A stretch of DNA of 64,000 nt, taken from NCBI GenBank assembly GCA_949987705.1, contig OX465282.1:94042070-94106069 (forward strand). The letters run 5' to 3'. Source of the stretch: Thereva unica. Lineage: Eukaryota; Arthropoda; Insecta; Diptera; Therevidae. This document shows positions 11,369 to 21,983 of the stretch, in pieces (position 1 is the stretch's first letter; every line of letters begins with the position of its first letter). The notes under the pieces were generated by a model. The model was not told where the DNA came from. It searched no databases and saw only the letters and a list, made by a program, of their open reading frames with translations. The translations under genes were made by a program, and so were the position numbers.

Positions 11369-11910
11369 TCATCCAAGTTTATTGTATCGCCTTCAAAGTA
11401 GTTCCCTCTGGAAATAATACCCTTACGCCGATAAATAGGCACAATCATCAAAACATTTTTTAAACGCATTTTTTGGAATGGACTCCAGTTCTCGCCGCGA
11501 ACTCTCTTTTATGTCAGCTATCGACTGGGAAAGGGTGCCCGGAAGTGATCATTTTAGTTTTGGAAAAAGAAAAAAGTCGGCCGGAACCATATCAGGAAAT
11601 AGGTGACTGTTCGATAAGATCTGTGGGGTTTTGGACCAGAAATGGTGCGTTATCGTGGTGCAAAATCCATGAGGTTTCTATCCACAAAACTAGTCTTTTT
11701 CGAGGAATTTGCTCTCTCAAAGGAAGTATAGCGCTCAGATAATATCTTTAATTAACTTTCTCACTTTCTGGCAAGAATTCCGAGTGAACAACATTAAAAA
11801 AACTGTCAACATCATCTTCAGTTTTGATCGACATCAACATGCTTTTTTTCTGTTTCGGCTCAATCTCAGCACCAGTTACAATAAATGTGGGGTCAATGAC
11901 TCATTCTAAG
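11369..11910 (-). pseudogene. Mariner transposase pseudogene
   Basis: Read on the minus strand in shifting frames, the order of motifs is that of a mariner transposase. An EIEPKQKKSMLMS segment precedes FFNVVHSEFLPESEKVN. Next comes SWILHHDNAP, which carries the second catalytic aspartate, then LFPDMVPADFFLFPKLK with the third aspartate (D34D spacing region). The C-terminal SIPKNAFKKCFDD and NYFEGDTINLDE blocks follow. Stops and frameshifts separate these pieces, and the N-terminal DNA-binding half, including the first catalytic aspartate, was not found. The enzyme would cut and paste its own element between terminal repeats; this copy is inactive. A 60-bp tandem duplication adjoins its 3' end. 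Confidence 0.85.
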
Positions 11911-12295
11911 ATACGCATATTTGCTCGCCTTATGAAAAAGAACAGCGAATTCAATTTTCCTCCCTTTTCTGTTCTGCATACTTTATCGAAGAGAGAAAAT
12001 TTGGCTTTGTCCCGCCGAGCTCACAATGTTTGTATTGAGATCTGCTCAGCAGTGATGTTCATATATGCACGCACACAACTAACGAGGTGAAAGTTTTGTA
12101 TGAACATGAAAGGCTTGTTATTTCTAGACTTTGCCCCTGGCATGTAATAATGCACTGCTCATCTAAATATTTCCATACAAATTCATGGACCCAAAAATGG
12201 GTGTCTTCTGGCACATGCATAGGTCCCTTTTGCCACCGAACTCAAATTATGTAAAATTTCGTTTTATCAGCTCAGGGCACAAATAATGGCATAAT
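11911..12295. other. Unassigned DNA
   Basis: This may include strongly decayed upstream mariner sequence, but I could not follow the protein beyond about 11910. The plus-strand open frame at 11824-12090 overlaps the mariner remnant on the opposite strand and is a shadow. Confidence 0.4.
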
Positions 12296-12307
12296 ATTTA
12301 CAAAAAA

Positions 12308-12653
12308 AATGGGATATGGCGAAGGAGATACAACAACGAGTTGTATGAAATTTTTGACGACCCAGAACTCTCAACGTTTATAAAAATCAACAGACTAAGA
12401 CTAGCCGGCCACGTAGTCAGGATGAATGATAACCGTATCCCAAAACGGCTTATGGTGGCCGAAATTCCAGGAAACAGACCAGTAGGTAGACCCAGGAGAA
12501 GATGGATGGACTCTGTGACGGCTGACGCAGGGACAATGCTGAACATTCGGAACTGGAGAACTGCTGCAAGGAACCGTCAGACTTGGAGAAATGCCCTAGA
12601 GGAGGCCAAGGCTCGATTTGGGCTGTAGCGCCATTGGATGGATGGATGGATGG
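12308..12653 (+). mobile_element. LINE-D 3' insertion with 12-bp TSD
   Basis: This 5'-truncated RTE-like LINE is flanked by perfect 12-bp direct repeats ATTTACAAAAAA at 12296-12307 and 12654-12665. It ends in a (TGGA)n tail at about 12635-12653, a microsatellite-type tail usual for RTE elements. The clean TSD shows insertion by target-primed reverse transcription and suggests a fairly young copy. Confidence 0.9.
12310..12628 (+). pseudogene. LINE-D C-terminal ORF fragment
   Basis: An open frame of about 105 codons encodes only the C-terminal tail of an RTE-like polyprotein. It starts at the truncation with RRRYNNELYEIFDDPEL, then has INRLRLAGHVVRMNDNR, GRPRRRWMDSV and the terminal NWRTAARNRQTWRNALEEA, ending FGL-stop at 12626-12628. 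This region follows the RT domain in the family and is thought to help bind nucleic acid. No endonuclease or RT motif remains. The ATG at 12341 lies inside the domain and is not a real start. Confidence 0.85.
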
Positions 12654-12665
12654 ATTTACAAAAAA

Positions 12666-13546
12666 TAAATTGGTATAGTGAATTTTTATTTCTCTCTCCG
12701 GACCCCATTTTGTCACAAAAATATCAATATTCAAGTCAAGTATTTATGCACCTCATAGCAGACAAACTCTTTTTGCACCAGCTGAGCTCACCTGAAGGCC
12801 TACAGTAAGAGCTTGTATAGGTTGGGAGTGAGATCTTTCTTCACCTTTATGAGCAATTCTTTTTCATGTTTTCCATATAGCGTTTGGCGAGTTTTGATTA
12901 CCCAGGCGTTCAATTGGGGGACGGGGGTGGCCATTATGGTTTGAGCCAGGCCCACCTTGGCCTCCCTTTAGTTACGCCAATGCTCACACCACGTCTTCTG
13001 TGAAAACTTGCAATCGCGAAGTCGACTTATCAAGGTCGTCACGGTAAAATACAAGCTTGCCAAGTACGATAAAGGATCTAAACTTCTAATCCAGCTGCTT
13101 TGCCCATTAGAAATTTCGTGAAAAATCTCTTAAGGCCATACCATTTTTCTCACTGGAGTTACCAGAGATAACGATTTCGTTCTCACAGTGAATCAGCAGT
13201 TTCTTTTAGAACACGAACGCGACAGAGTTGCATTGGCGAATCAAGTATTTTTTATATCGGACTTCTCTCTAGTAACTTTTTGGACAGGAATGAATGCGAA
13301 GTATTTTTCCGATATCTTTACTAATTCTATATATGTAAATAAGTGTCTAAAATTTGAGTGGAAAACATTTTATCATAAAAGGTTATACAGAGTTGGGCTT
13401 TGGCCTATTTTTAAAAAATAACTCTTTTACCTTACTGTATGTTTAAATTTCTTGGCTACGATTAAAGCAAATATGCATATAAAAATAATTGTGATAATTG
13501 TAACAGTTAATGTCAATATGAAAATATACAATTGTAAAATAACACT
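12666..13546. other. Unassigned DNA
   Basis: No recognisable gene. The 77-codon plus-strand frame at 13188-13421 has no family features. Confidence 0.45.
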
Positions 13547-13559
13547 AAAGATGAAAGCT

Positions 13560-16500
13560 TCTTCTTCTTCTTTAACGGCTCTACAACCGGAATCCGGTCC
13601 TGGCCTCGCGCAACTGTTCTCTCCACCGGTCCCGATTCTGAGCCGATGTCATCCAGTTTGGCATCCCTAAACTCTGAGCGTCCTGGTCCACGCCATCCTT
13701 CCAGCGAAGGTTGGGCCTCCCTCGCTGTCGCACCCCATAGGTCTTACCGCCGAGAACTTTCCGAGCAGGCTCATCTTCACTCATGCGAGCTAGATGCCCT
13801 GCCCACCGGAGCCTACTGAGCTTTATTTTCTTCACAACATCTATGTCGCGATAGCGCTCGTAGATCTCGTCATTGTAGAGTCTCCGGAATCGTCCTTCCT
13901 CACATACGGGGCCAACAATCCTCCGAAGTATTTTCCTCTCAAACACGCCCAAGAGGTTTGAGTGCTTTTTGCTAAGCACCCACGTTTCGGATGCATATGT
14001 GAGAACGGGTAAGACCATCGTCTTATATAGTAAAAGTTTAGACGTTATGGTTAGATATTTGGATTTGAAGAGCCTTGACAGACTATAGTAGGCTTTGTTG
14101 GCTTTTAGCAGTCGTGCGCGTATTTCTGGTTCCATGCTATTGTCGGCTGCTACTATTGACCCAAGGTAGGTAAATGATTTTACCACGTCAAACTCGTGTT
14201 CCGCTACCTTGATTGTGGGACCAATGTTAGGTGTTCTTCCAGACGAGGCCACCATGTACTTTGTTTTGCTTTCGTTAATGTGCAGTCCCAGATTTCCTGC
14301 CGCTTGCTCAATCTGAGTAAAAGCTTCTTGTACAGCTGTTGTTGTTCTTCCAATGATGTCAATGTCGTCTGCGTAAGCCAGTAATTGGGTGGACTTGTGG
14401 AGGATTGTACCCCTAGATGTCACGCCCGAATCTCGGATCACTTTCTCCAACGCCAGGTTGAAAAGGAGGCAGGCCAGACCGTCCCCTTGTCGGAGTCCAT
14501 TATAGATGTTGATTGGTCTGGACAGTGTTCCGGATACCTTTACTTGGCTTGACACATTGATCATGGTCAACCTACATAGTCTTGTCAGTTTGTTGGGGAT
14601 GCCGAATTCTCTCATGGCTTTGTAGAGTTCTACCCTGGCTATGCTATCATAGGCGGCTTTAAAGTCTATGAAGAGGTGTTGAATTGAGTTTTGAAACTCT
14701 AGACATTTTTCCATAGCCTGCCTCAAGGTGAAAATCTGATCAGTCGTTGATTTGCCTGGGCTGAAGCCACACTGGTAATGGCCTATGATGTTTCTGGCGT
14801 ATGGGGCCATCCTGTTTTGTAGGATAGCGGAGAATATCTTATACACGGTACTCAACAACGTTATACCGCGATAATTAGTGCACGCTGTGATATCTCCTTT
14901 TTTGTGTACCGGACAGAGGATGCCTTTTCTCCAGTCTTCTGGCATCACTTCCTGCTCCCATACTTGCACAATTAATTCATGAATCGCTTGGTGTAATGTA
15001 GGCCCTCCATATTTAACCAGCTCCGCTGCGATGCCGTCTGCACCCGAGGCCTTGTTGTTTTTGAGCCGGCTGATGGCTCTGCTAACTTCTTCTATGCTTG
15101 GTGGCGGCAGCATAGCATTGTCATCAGATATTGGTGGAGCCTCCGAATCCTCAGTTAGCTCGCCATTTAGCAATTCATGAAAGTGCTCTTCCCATCGCTC
15201 CAAGATGCCTTTAGGATCGGTGATCAGATTACCTTCTTTGTCCTTGCAGTATGTGCAACGTGGTGTGAATTGCGTCATACTGCGGACTCTTTGGTAGAAC
15301 TCCCGCGCCTGGTGCGGCCGTCGTTCTCTGTACTGTTCTAGCTCACAGACGAGATTTTTTTCCCAGGCTTCCTTTTTCCGTCTGTGAATTCTCTTTTCTT
15401 CTTTTCTGAGCTCTTTATAGTTCTCTTCGCGTGCCCGTGTTCTCTGAGACTGCTGCATGGCTCGGTACGCAGCATTCTTACGTTCAGTTGCCAGCTTGCA
15501 TTCATTATCGAACCAGTCGTTCCGATCTTTACGACTTCTGCCTAAGATGGAATCAGCAGTACTAATGACAGTATTTTTAAGGCGGGTCCAGTTCTCTTCA
15601 ACGCCCGGCATCTCATCCCCAGGACTTAGGGCGAGTTCTAATGCATGACCGTAGCTGTTTCTGGCCATTTCATTGCGTAGTGCAGCTGTGTTGATTCGAG
15701 CCTGATCAGCGGATACAAAGCTTTTCAGCGTTGTAATGCGCTCTCGGAGCACCATACCAACAAGATAGTGATCCGAGTCGAAGTTGGCACCTCGGTACGT
15801 TCGTACCGTCATCAGACCCGAAAGGTGGCGGCGGTCTATCAACACATGATCTATTTGGTTGCGAGTGGCTCCATCAGGAGATACCCAGGTGGCTTTATGG
15901 ATATCTTTACGCGCAAATCTAGTACTTGCAACGACCAAGTTCTTACTTGCTGCCATCTCTACAACTCGCTGTCCATTGTCATTAGTGTTTTCATGCAAGC
16001 TGTGGTTGCCGACATATTGCCTGTATATGGGCTCCCGGCCTACTTTGGCGTTCAGATCTCCCAGTATGATTTTTACATCATACCTGGGGCAGGCATTAAG
16101 TTCCCGTTCAACTAATTCGAAGAATTCTTCTTTATCATCATCCGGGGACTCTTCTGTAGGTGCGTGAACGTTTATGAGGCTGATGTTCTTAAATTTACCT
16201 CGCACACGAAGGGAGCATAGCCTTTCGTTTATTGCTTTAAAGCCGATAATGGTAGGCTTCATTCTTTTGCTAACCATAAAACCTACTCCTAGAACATGGT
16301 GTTTTGTATGACAGCTGTAATATACGTCATACTCAGGTTTTTGCAGAACACCATTCCCTGTCCACCTCATCTCCTGAATGGCGGTAATGTCAGCTTTATA
16401 CTTTGACAGGGTATCGGCTAGATGTTTTGAAGCTCGAGTTCTGTACAGAGTTCGAACGTTCCATGAAAAAATTCGTAAATCGTTTTGCCTTTTTCGTTGC

Positions 16501-16764
16501 CGTGGTCGTCGTCGTTTATTCCAGTATCCGAGGCATGTTGCTCGTTCCGTAATAATTGTTTTTTACGGGTGAGGTTATTAGCCTCACGCCAACCTTACTT
16601 GGAAGGGACTAGCCCGATCATATTAGCCTATCCTCTCTCATAGAATAGTTACCAGTGGCCACCGCTAGGAGGTTATGATCGCACTTCCATCAGTCCGAAA
16701 TAGTTACGGCACGTGCATGTTATGCTACATGTTATTCCCCCTATTCCGCTGATGACTGACCACC
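13560..16764 (-). mobile_element. LINE-A, full-length RTE-like retrotransposon
   Basis: The 3,205-bp element is bounded by perfect 13-bp target duplications AAAGATGAAAGCT at 13547-13559 and 16765-16777. On the minus strand it has a roughly 200-base 5' leader (16764 down to about 16563), one long endonuclease-RT frame, a stop at 13583-13581, and a short 3' region ending in (GAA)n beside the TSD. Size, single ORF, AP endonuclease and microsatellite tail match the RTE group. The intact TSD and nearly undamaged frame make it the youngest-looking complete LINE in the window. Related fragments lie at 23067-23271, 23703-24530 and probably 26785-27815. Confidence 0.93.
13581..16562 (-). CDS. LINE-A endonuclease-reverse transcriptase
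   Basis: The frame is open for 993 codons. The first ATG, at 16370, lies inside the endonuclease: in-frame sequence upstream reads LRIFSWNVRTLYRTRA and KADITAIQEMRW, the N-terminal AP-endonuclease motifs. Counting from that ATG, further endonuclease motifs are INVHAPTEE (65-73), GDLNAKVG (104-111), NQIDHV (171-176) and SDHYLV (199-204). RT motifs are LFIDFKAAYDS (566-576, motif A), NGLRQGDGLACLLFNL (624-639, motif B) and LAYADDIDII (664-673, motif C). YASETW and RLRWAGHLARMSEDE follow near the C terminus. The protein would nick target DNA and copy its own RNA at the nick. An ATG at 16536-16534 (MPRILE, then TAA) is one frame off, which suggests a 1-base indel near the true start. RTE clade is inferred. 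Confidence 0.9.
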   Translation of the reverse strand, partial: KTIITERATCLGYWNKRRRPRQRKRQNDLRIFSWNVRTLYRTRASKHLADTLSKYKADITAIQEMRWTGNGVLQKPEYDVYYSCHTKHHVLGVGFMVSKRMKPTIIGFKAINERLCSLRVRGKFKNISLINVHAPTEESPDDDKEEFFELVERELNACPRYDVKIILGDLNAKVGREPIYRQYVGNHSLHENTNDNGQRVVEMAASKNLVVASTRFARKDIHKATWVSPDGATRNQIDHVLIDRRHLSGLMTVRTYRGANFDSDHYLVGMVLRERITTLKSFVSADQARINTAALRNEMARNSYGHALELALSPGDEMPGVEENWTRLKNTVISTADSILGRSRKDRNDWFDNECKLATERKNAAYRAMQQSQRTRAREENYKELRKEEKRIHRRKKEAWEKNLVCELEQYRERRPHQAREFYQRVRSMTQFTPRCTYCKDKEGNLITDPKGILERWEEHFHELLNGELTEDSEAPPISDDNAMLPPPSIEEVSRAISRLKNNKASGADGIAAELVKYGGPTLHQAIHELIVQVWEQEVMPEDWRKGILCPVHKKGDITACTNYRGITLLSTVYKIFSAILQNRMAPYARNIIGHYQCGFSPGKSTTDQIFTLRQAMEKCLEFQNSIQHLFIDFKAAYDSIARVELYKAMREFGIPNKLTRLCRLTMINVSSQVKVSGTLSRPINIYNGLRQGDGLACLLFNLALEKVIRDSGVTSRGTILHKSTQLLAYADDIDIIGRTTTAVQEAFTQIEQAAGNLGLHINESKTKYMVASSGRTPNIGPTIKVAEHEFDVVKSFTYLGSIVAADNSMEPEIRARLLKANKAYYSLSRLFKSKYLTITSKLLLYKTMVLPVLTYASETWVLSKKHSNLLGVFERKILRRIVGPVCEEGRFRRLYNDEIYERYRDIDVVKKIKLSRLRWAGHLARMSEDEPARKVLGGKTYGVRQRGRPNLRWKDGVDQDAQSLGMPNWMTSAQNRDRWREQLREARTGFRL

Positions 16765-16777
16765 AAAGATGAAAGCT

Positions 16778-19707
16778 AATTAGATTAAAAACGGTAGAAA
16801 ACAGCACTCCTTGTATATCATAAAATATTAATCTAAGAATCTAAAATAGGTATATTATGATAAATATAATAATATTTTATTATCATTTTATTTAAATGTA
16901 CTTTTATAACAATATTTATTTCAATGGCAATGTTTATTAAAAAACACAAAAACAGACTGACCTACACAACCCAACTTACAGCCACACCCTACTACTTTTA
17001 TATTTCCAGCACATTTGGAACACACATAATAATATCATTTGAATTCAGTCCATTAAGTTTCTTCTTTTATGATTTTATATTTTAATAATCCCTGAAATAC
17101 GTAAAAGATTTGTAAGTTATTTTCCATTTACAAATTTTTGCTTTATTGTTTTATCATCAATGTAACAAAATAAATTCTTGCACAAGCTACTAAAAATTTT
17201 TTTAAAAAAAAAAATTTTTTTTCCTCACATTACGACATAGAAAAATATAATTTATGCGTATATATTTATGTAATAATGATATACTCATAAGTATATTAAG
17301 CTGATAAAAGCTAAGAATTTCATCACTAAACATTATTACAACAGCTTCGAAATACATACAAAAAACAAATTAACTGAAAACAATAAAAAAAAAGAATTGT
17401 AAATTTGTGAAATTGTAGAATTGTAAATTTGTAAAATTTGTAGAATTGTAAATTTTTAAAATTGCAATTTGTAGAACTGTAAATTTTCGTAGTTGTAAAA
17501 TTGTAAATTGTGAATATTGTATATTTGTGAAATTGTAAAAAAAATGAATTGTATATTTTATCGGATTGAAACAAATAACCAATGAAAAAATCAACGTGAG
17601 CGAATTCTTTTGCTTTATCTTCAAAATGCTGCCTTAATGATATATGTTTAATATGAAATTCTCAAAAAAAAACTCTTTTTTAAAATTGTTGTGTAATACA
17701 AAACTATGATGAAAATACAAGAACTTTCAAAAATAAATAAAGGAATTACAAATATAATAATTACGAAAAATATAAGCTGCTTACAAAAAGCTGCTCCCAC
17801 TGAATACAAAATTTTGTGCTTTCTGGTTTATATTATGTAAAAAGTCCGATTGAATTTTTGAATCATATCTCCGAAAAAAAAAAATATAGAAACCAAAAAA
17901 ATGAAAAATATAAAGACAAAATTTCTAGTGCAAATTTGGAATATTTAATAATATTTTTTTTTAGTATGAATTTTGATGTTATGTATAAACTGTAATATGT
18001 GAGTATTACACGAAATACATATTTAATTATTATTATAATTTTATATATTAAAGAAAAACCACTACAATGTTACAACACCATAAGTCACGAACGACATCTG
18101 TACTGAGACAACAGAAAAACGGCCTTCCGCTTTTAATGTGATACAGATCCATCTAGCGATTGAATAATTTGTATTTTTTTATTATATATATAATTAATAT
18201 AGATCATTTTTGTTTTTTTGATTATTATTATTTTGCAAAAATAACGGAAAACACTTATAAACAACTACGTGAAAAGTGAAAAATAATTTGTTTTTGTTCA
18301 TACCAAAGCCTTTTCTGACATGAGTGTAGATGGTCCAATGGAATTTTGTTATTTTTAATATTATATATATTTTGTTCTCTTTCGAAATATCGACTCACAA
18401 TATATAAAATTGTTTTTTTGTGTTTTTTATTTTCCGTATCACATTTAAGCGAAGCTTTCGGCGTTAATTTTTATTTTTTGTAATATTTTTGCTTTATTTT
18501 TTTTTTTTTAATTTATTTATTTTTACTTTTGCTCTTACTTTAGAAACTTTGTTAACCGCGCTCCGTATGTATAAAATTAGCGTAATTTCATATAATATTG
18601 AAGGTATGAATAAATGTCCCTGTATTTGTAAGTTGTTTTTATTTTATATATTTTTCTTATTTAAATCTTGAACCCCTTCTTCGAGTTGCTTTAAGCTTTT
18701 GTGGAGAAGCCTTTTATTTTTGTTTTGAATATTTTGTAAAAGTTCTGCTTAAATAGGACACAATTTTGATGTGTTTTATTTTTTCTTAATTTGTTTGTTT
18801 TGTAATAATTAAGGAACTTTTAAAAAGATACTTTTTTGGATTTGATCTGTTTTCTATTTTGTAATTTGTTTTGTTTTTCTTCTTTTAATTTTGTTTTAAT
18901 GTAACTTTATTATTAATCATTTCATTTGTACGATTTTTCAGGGCTTCTCCTTTCAGGCACACAATAATGTTCAAATTTTTTAATAACAATTTCTAATTGC
19001 TTCTGATTTTCAAAACTTTTTTTAATGTGTGTTAGTGCAATCAACATTGTATTTTGTTATATACACATTATATATATAAATATTAATTTTGTCCATAAAG
19101 TTGTTTTCGTAGTCTGTCTCAAACATCAGTTAAATATCCTAGAATCCATAGAGCACACAATTATTATACACAGTCAGCTTCAGCAACATAAAATATATAG
19201 TTTATGTAGCTAATCAAATAAGTATTTTCAATGTGTATTATGTATATATAATATATTTAATATATGTATATATATTTATATCCTTACAAGAACAGTATGT
19301 AGGACACAAAGCTTAAGAAAGCAGTTGAAGAGAATTTGATGTTACAAGGATGTTTGATGAAGTTTGCTCTTGTTGTTCTTCATCTGCTCAACTACAACTA
19401 CTATAGGTCCCTTCCTCCTCTTGTTTATTATTGAAATCATCACTCTTTGTCTGTATTTTATTCATAATATCTTACTTCTTCAATTCTTTTCAACTTTATT
19501 GTTTTTTATTTATATTTTATATTTAATACTGAAGAAAATTCAATTTCATTTAAAACAAATTTTATTTACTTTTGTTTCCTCTTATTAAATTTTTATTATT
19601 TGATTTGTGTATTTTATATATTGTTGTATATATATATAATTTTTTTATTCGACTCACTTCAATGTTTTCTTTATTTTATATTTATATATATATATTTATA
19701 ATTTCAG
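16778..19707. other. Very AT-rich block, no gene recognised
   Basis: This is low-complexity A- and T-rich DNA with a marked strand shift: A-rich up to about 18000, then T-rich. All open frames are short and of biased composition. Such sequence is compatible with an intron or intergenic spacer. The only strong internal structure is the minisatellite-like run at 17388-17560. Confidence 0.5.
17388..17560. repeat. AATTGTAAATTTGT-type minisatellite-like run
   Basis: Loose tandem repetition of a short unit resembling GTAGAATTGTAAATTTGTAA, with unit lengths of about 10-27 bases and many variants. On the minus strand it produces artificial frames rich in Phe, Tyr, Asn and Thr. It is non-coding. Confidence 0.6.
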
Positions 19708-19818
19708 GCTGTGGTTGGCTTGGCAATCAACTCAGATGGCCATGGTAATGTCGAGATGGCGAAACCACATCGTCATCAACCGCATGTTTATTGTGAAGTC
19801 TGCAATAGACATTATTAA
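19708..19818 (+). other. Candidate terminal coding exon of unknown host gene
   Basis: A 36-codon open stretch follows a plausible splice acceptor (TTTATAATTTCAG ending at 19707) and ends in TAA at 19816-19818. It has markedly more G and C than the surrounding AT-rich DNA and reads AVVGLAINSDGHGNVEMAKP followed by a short His/Cys-rich tail ending CEVCNRHY. There is no in-frame ATG near the start, and possible AATAAA signals lie downstream (for example 20101-20106). This is what the last exon of a host gene would look like, with the rest of the gene to the left or outside the window. I do not recognise the protein; with only 36 codons, chance remains a real alternative. Confidence 0.35.
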
Positions 19819-20895
19819 GAGAGCAAAAAAATTGGAAATAAGTTAAATCAATAATAATAATAATAACAATAATGATAATAATAATAATAGATAATTATAG
19901 TAATAATGAATTACGGCATACACAATATCAATTATTATGGAATATTTAATTTTATTTAATTAAATTGTTAACTAAATTTTTTGCTCAATTACCAATTAAT
20001 CTATCACCACTACAAATGAAAACTTCACAAACAACATTTAAACAACTACAACTTTAAACAGGGTTATTTTTTTTTGTAACAATTATTTGTTTTTTGTTTT
20101 AATAAAAATTGGGAATATATTGGAATTAAATTGTTTATGTATATATTTTTTTTATTTATTTTAATATTATCATTAATATTGAAAATTTTTTATGGGGCAC
20201 TAAATTGATAATTTTGGTCTAAGGATGAATAATTACTACATTTTTTTTAATGATTAATGGTATTATCTTTCTTTAGTAGTATGTAAGTAAAGGTGTCCTG
20301 GACTGGCCTTTCTCAAGGACTAATTACCATATCTGTTATACAACATTTTTCTCTTTGTTAATATAAATAAATCAATTTTCTTGTAACTGGAAAAATAAAC
20401 GATTGCATTTTTTTTTTCTTTTTTTTTATCAATTTGTGCAACAATCATGCTTTTGATTTATTTGGTACAACGATCCATGCTTTCGAAGTGGGTAGGTATA
20501 TACGACCGCATCTATAAATTGTTTCAGCAAAATGCTGGCGAATATAGCAATCTTTTGTATAAATATGAATCCGCATCTACCATCATCTTGGTTTATGTAT
20601 TTTATGTACTAATTACAATATCGTTTCCACACAGAGTTATTAACAAAAATTATGCCGCTTTCTTCTTATGCCGAAGAAAAAGTACATCGGCGTTAGCCAT
20701 TATTTAATCGTTTATTGAGGATAGTCTACTGGTATAAGACTTTGTCTTGAATCTTTGGGGCTTGTTTCAAAGATTTCAGTCATTATTAATATAGCAACAT
20801 TCAGACCGTGTACGGAATAAGTTTCCCGAGGAGTGAAAAGGAAGGAAGTAGGAAAATCGTATCCAAAAGGGGAGAGGTGACCAGTAACGACATCA
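19819..20895. other. AT-rich DNA with (AAT)n run
   Basis: An imperfect (AAT)n microsatellite occupies about 19850-19912. An 86-codon plus-strand frame at 20447-20707 has fairly even composition and one hydrophobic segment, but I recognise no family and cannot support it as a gene. If 19708-19818 is an exon, part of this block would be its 3' untranslated region. Confidence 0.4.
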
Positions 20896-20899
20896 TATA

Positions 20900-21834
20900 T
20901 GGGTGATTGTCATGAAATGGGAGTTTTTGAGATTTGAACAAAAATTTGTGAACAAAAAAAAAGTGCTGAAAAAAAATTTTCTCATGTGTTTTCAACATTA
21001 TTTTGAAGTACTTTCTGTATATTTCCACATAAATACACACGAGGTATAGACAGTGAGAAGTTTATATCGAAAAGCCGAAATTATATGGCTTCGGAGGCGA
21101 CAATTACGGTAGCGACATTTCATCGAAAAATCCGTCGCTTTCATGATCAATGAGAGCAAACAATTTTTCCGAAAATTTGCTTGCTCTACAAATGCAAACA
21201 AATATACCGAACCGAGTTAAAAGAGATTTGCAACACATATCACAACGAAAACACACATTACGGAGGCGACAGTTTTTTTTTCTTCGATAATTTTCTTGAG
21301 GGTTGCTCTCTTGTTTATAAATTGTTCACAGTCTAAACGTCCGGCGAGGATAAACATTCATAAAGAAACTTGTGACGATTCGGTTTCACTACTTAGTGCC
21401 ACTTGACAACCAATTTGTCGTTGCGTGTGCGCTATTTTTATAGTTTTTTTTGAAATTTGCAACAAACAACAGTCAGAATGTAAACACTGACATCTAACTA
21501 AGCAGGTATCCGCCCGCGTAATACATACCGGTGATCAGTTTCGGAATACTGCTGCTATCGTTTGAGACCCTAGGCGCGCGGCAATAATGCACTGTTTTTC
21601 CGTAAACGTAGTCCCGTGACGTAAAAGCGGAAAATGGACAGGTTACGGAGGCGACATTTTCGGTGGTCGAAGGGCCGCCATTTTGTTCAAGAGTGCTTGC
21701 CGCGGGAGGCGATGAAGGAGAGAATGTTTTATTACTGGATGGAGATTTTCACCCCAGAAAAAATTTGTTTGAGGCGTTGTAGCTAGAGAACAACGGCCAG
21801 CCAGCCACTACCCCCATTTCATGACAATCACCCA
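20900..21834. mobile_element. 935-bp inverted-repeat DNA element (MITE-like)
   Basis: The ends are perfect 22-bp inverted repeats beginning TGGGTGATTGTCATGAAA (20900-20921 and 21813-21834). TATA flanks both ends (20896-20899 and 21835-21838), so the duplication is TATA or, if the repeat is counted as starting TA, TA. The interior has no convincing transposase frame but carries CGGAGGCGACA three times, near 21092, 21261 and 21646. It is a non-autonomous DNA transposon of undetermined superfamily. Confidence 0.85.
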
Positions 21835-21884
21835 TATAAGGAGTGTCTCCGCATCAATTATTGTTGTGGAAGAAGAGTTCAGAT

Positions 21885-21983
21885 CAGCGGTGCCAACGCT
21901 TTCCTCGAGAGCCCACTAGATTCGACTTTTAAAACCACCAGAAAACCACTAAAATATTTTCTTCTTTGACAAAAGTAACTAGA
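21885..21983 (+). mobile_element. Non-autonomous hAT-type element, copy 2, 5' part
   Basis: This matches 5732 to about 5830 of copy 1: CAGCGGTGCCAAC terminus, then the TTTCCTCGAGAG block and the AAAACCACCAGAAAACCACTA block. The match stops at AAAAGTAACTAG and resumes at about 22854, so the copy is split by an 870-base insertion. Confidence 0.85.

Noticed and set aside
15768..16167. Plus-strand frames of 102-115 codons
   Set aside because: Antisense shadows of the LINE-A endonuclease.
17326..17624. Phe/Tyr/Asn-rich minus-strand frames
   Set aside because: Artefacts of the AATTGTAAATTT minisatellite-like run.
20447..20707. 86-codon open frame with a hydrophobic segment
   Set aside because: Reads somewhat protein-like but cannot be tied to a family or transcript signals; kept only as a remark in the AT-rich block.
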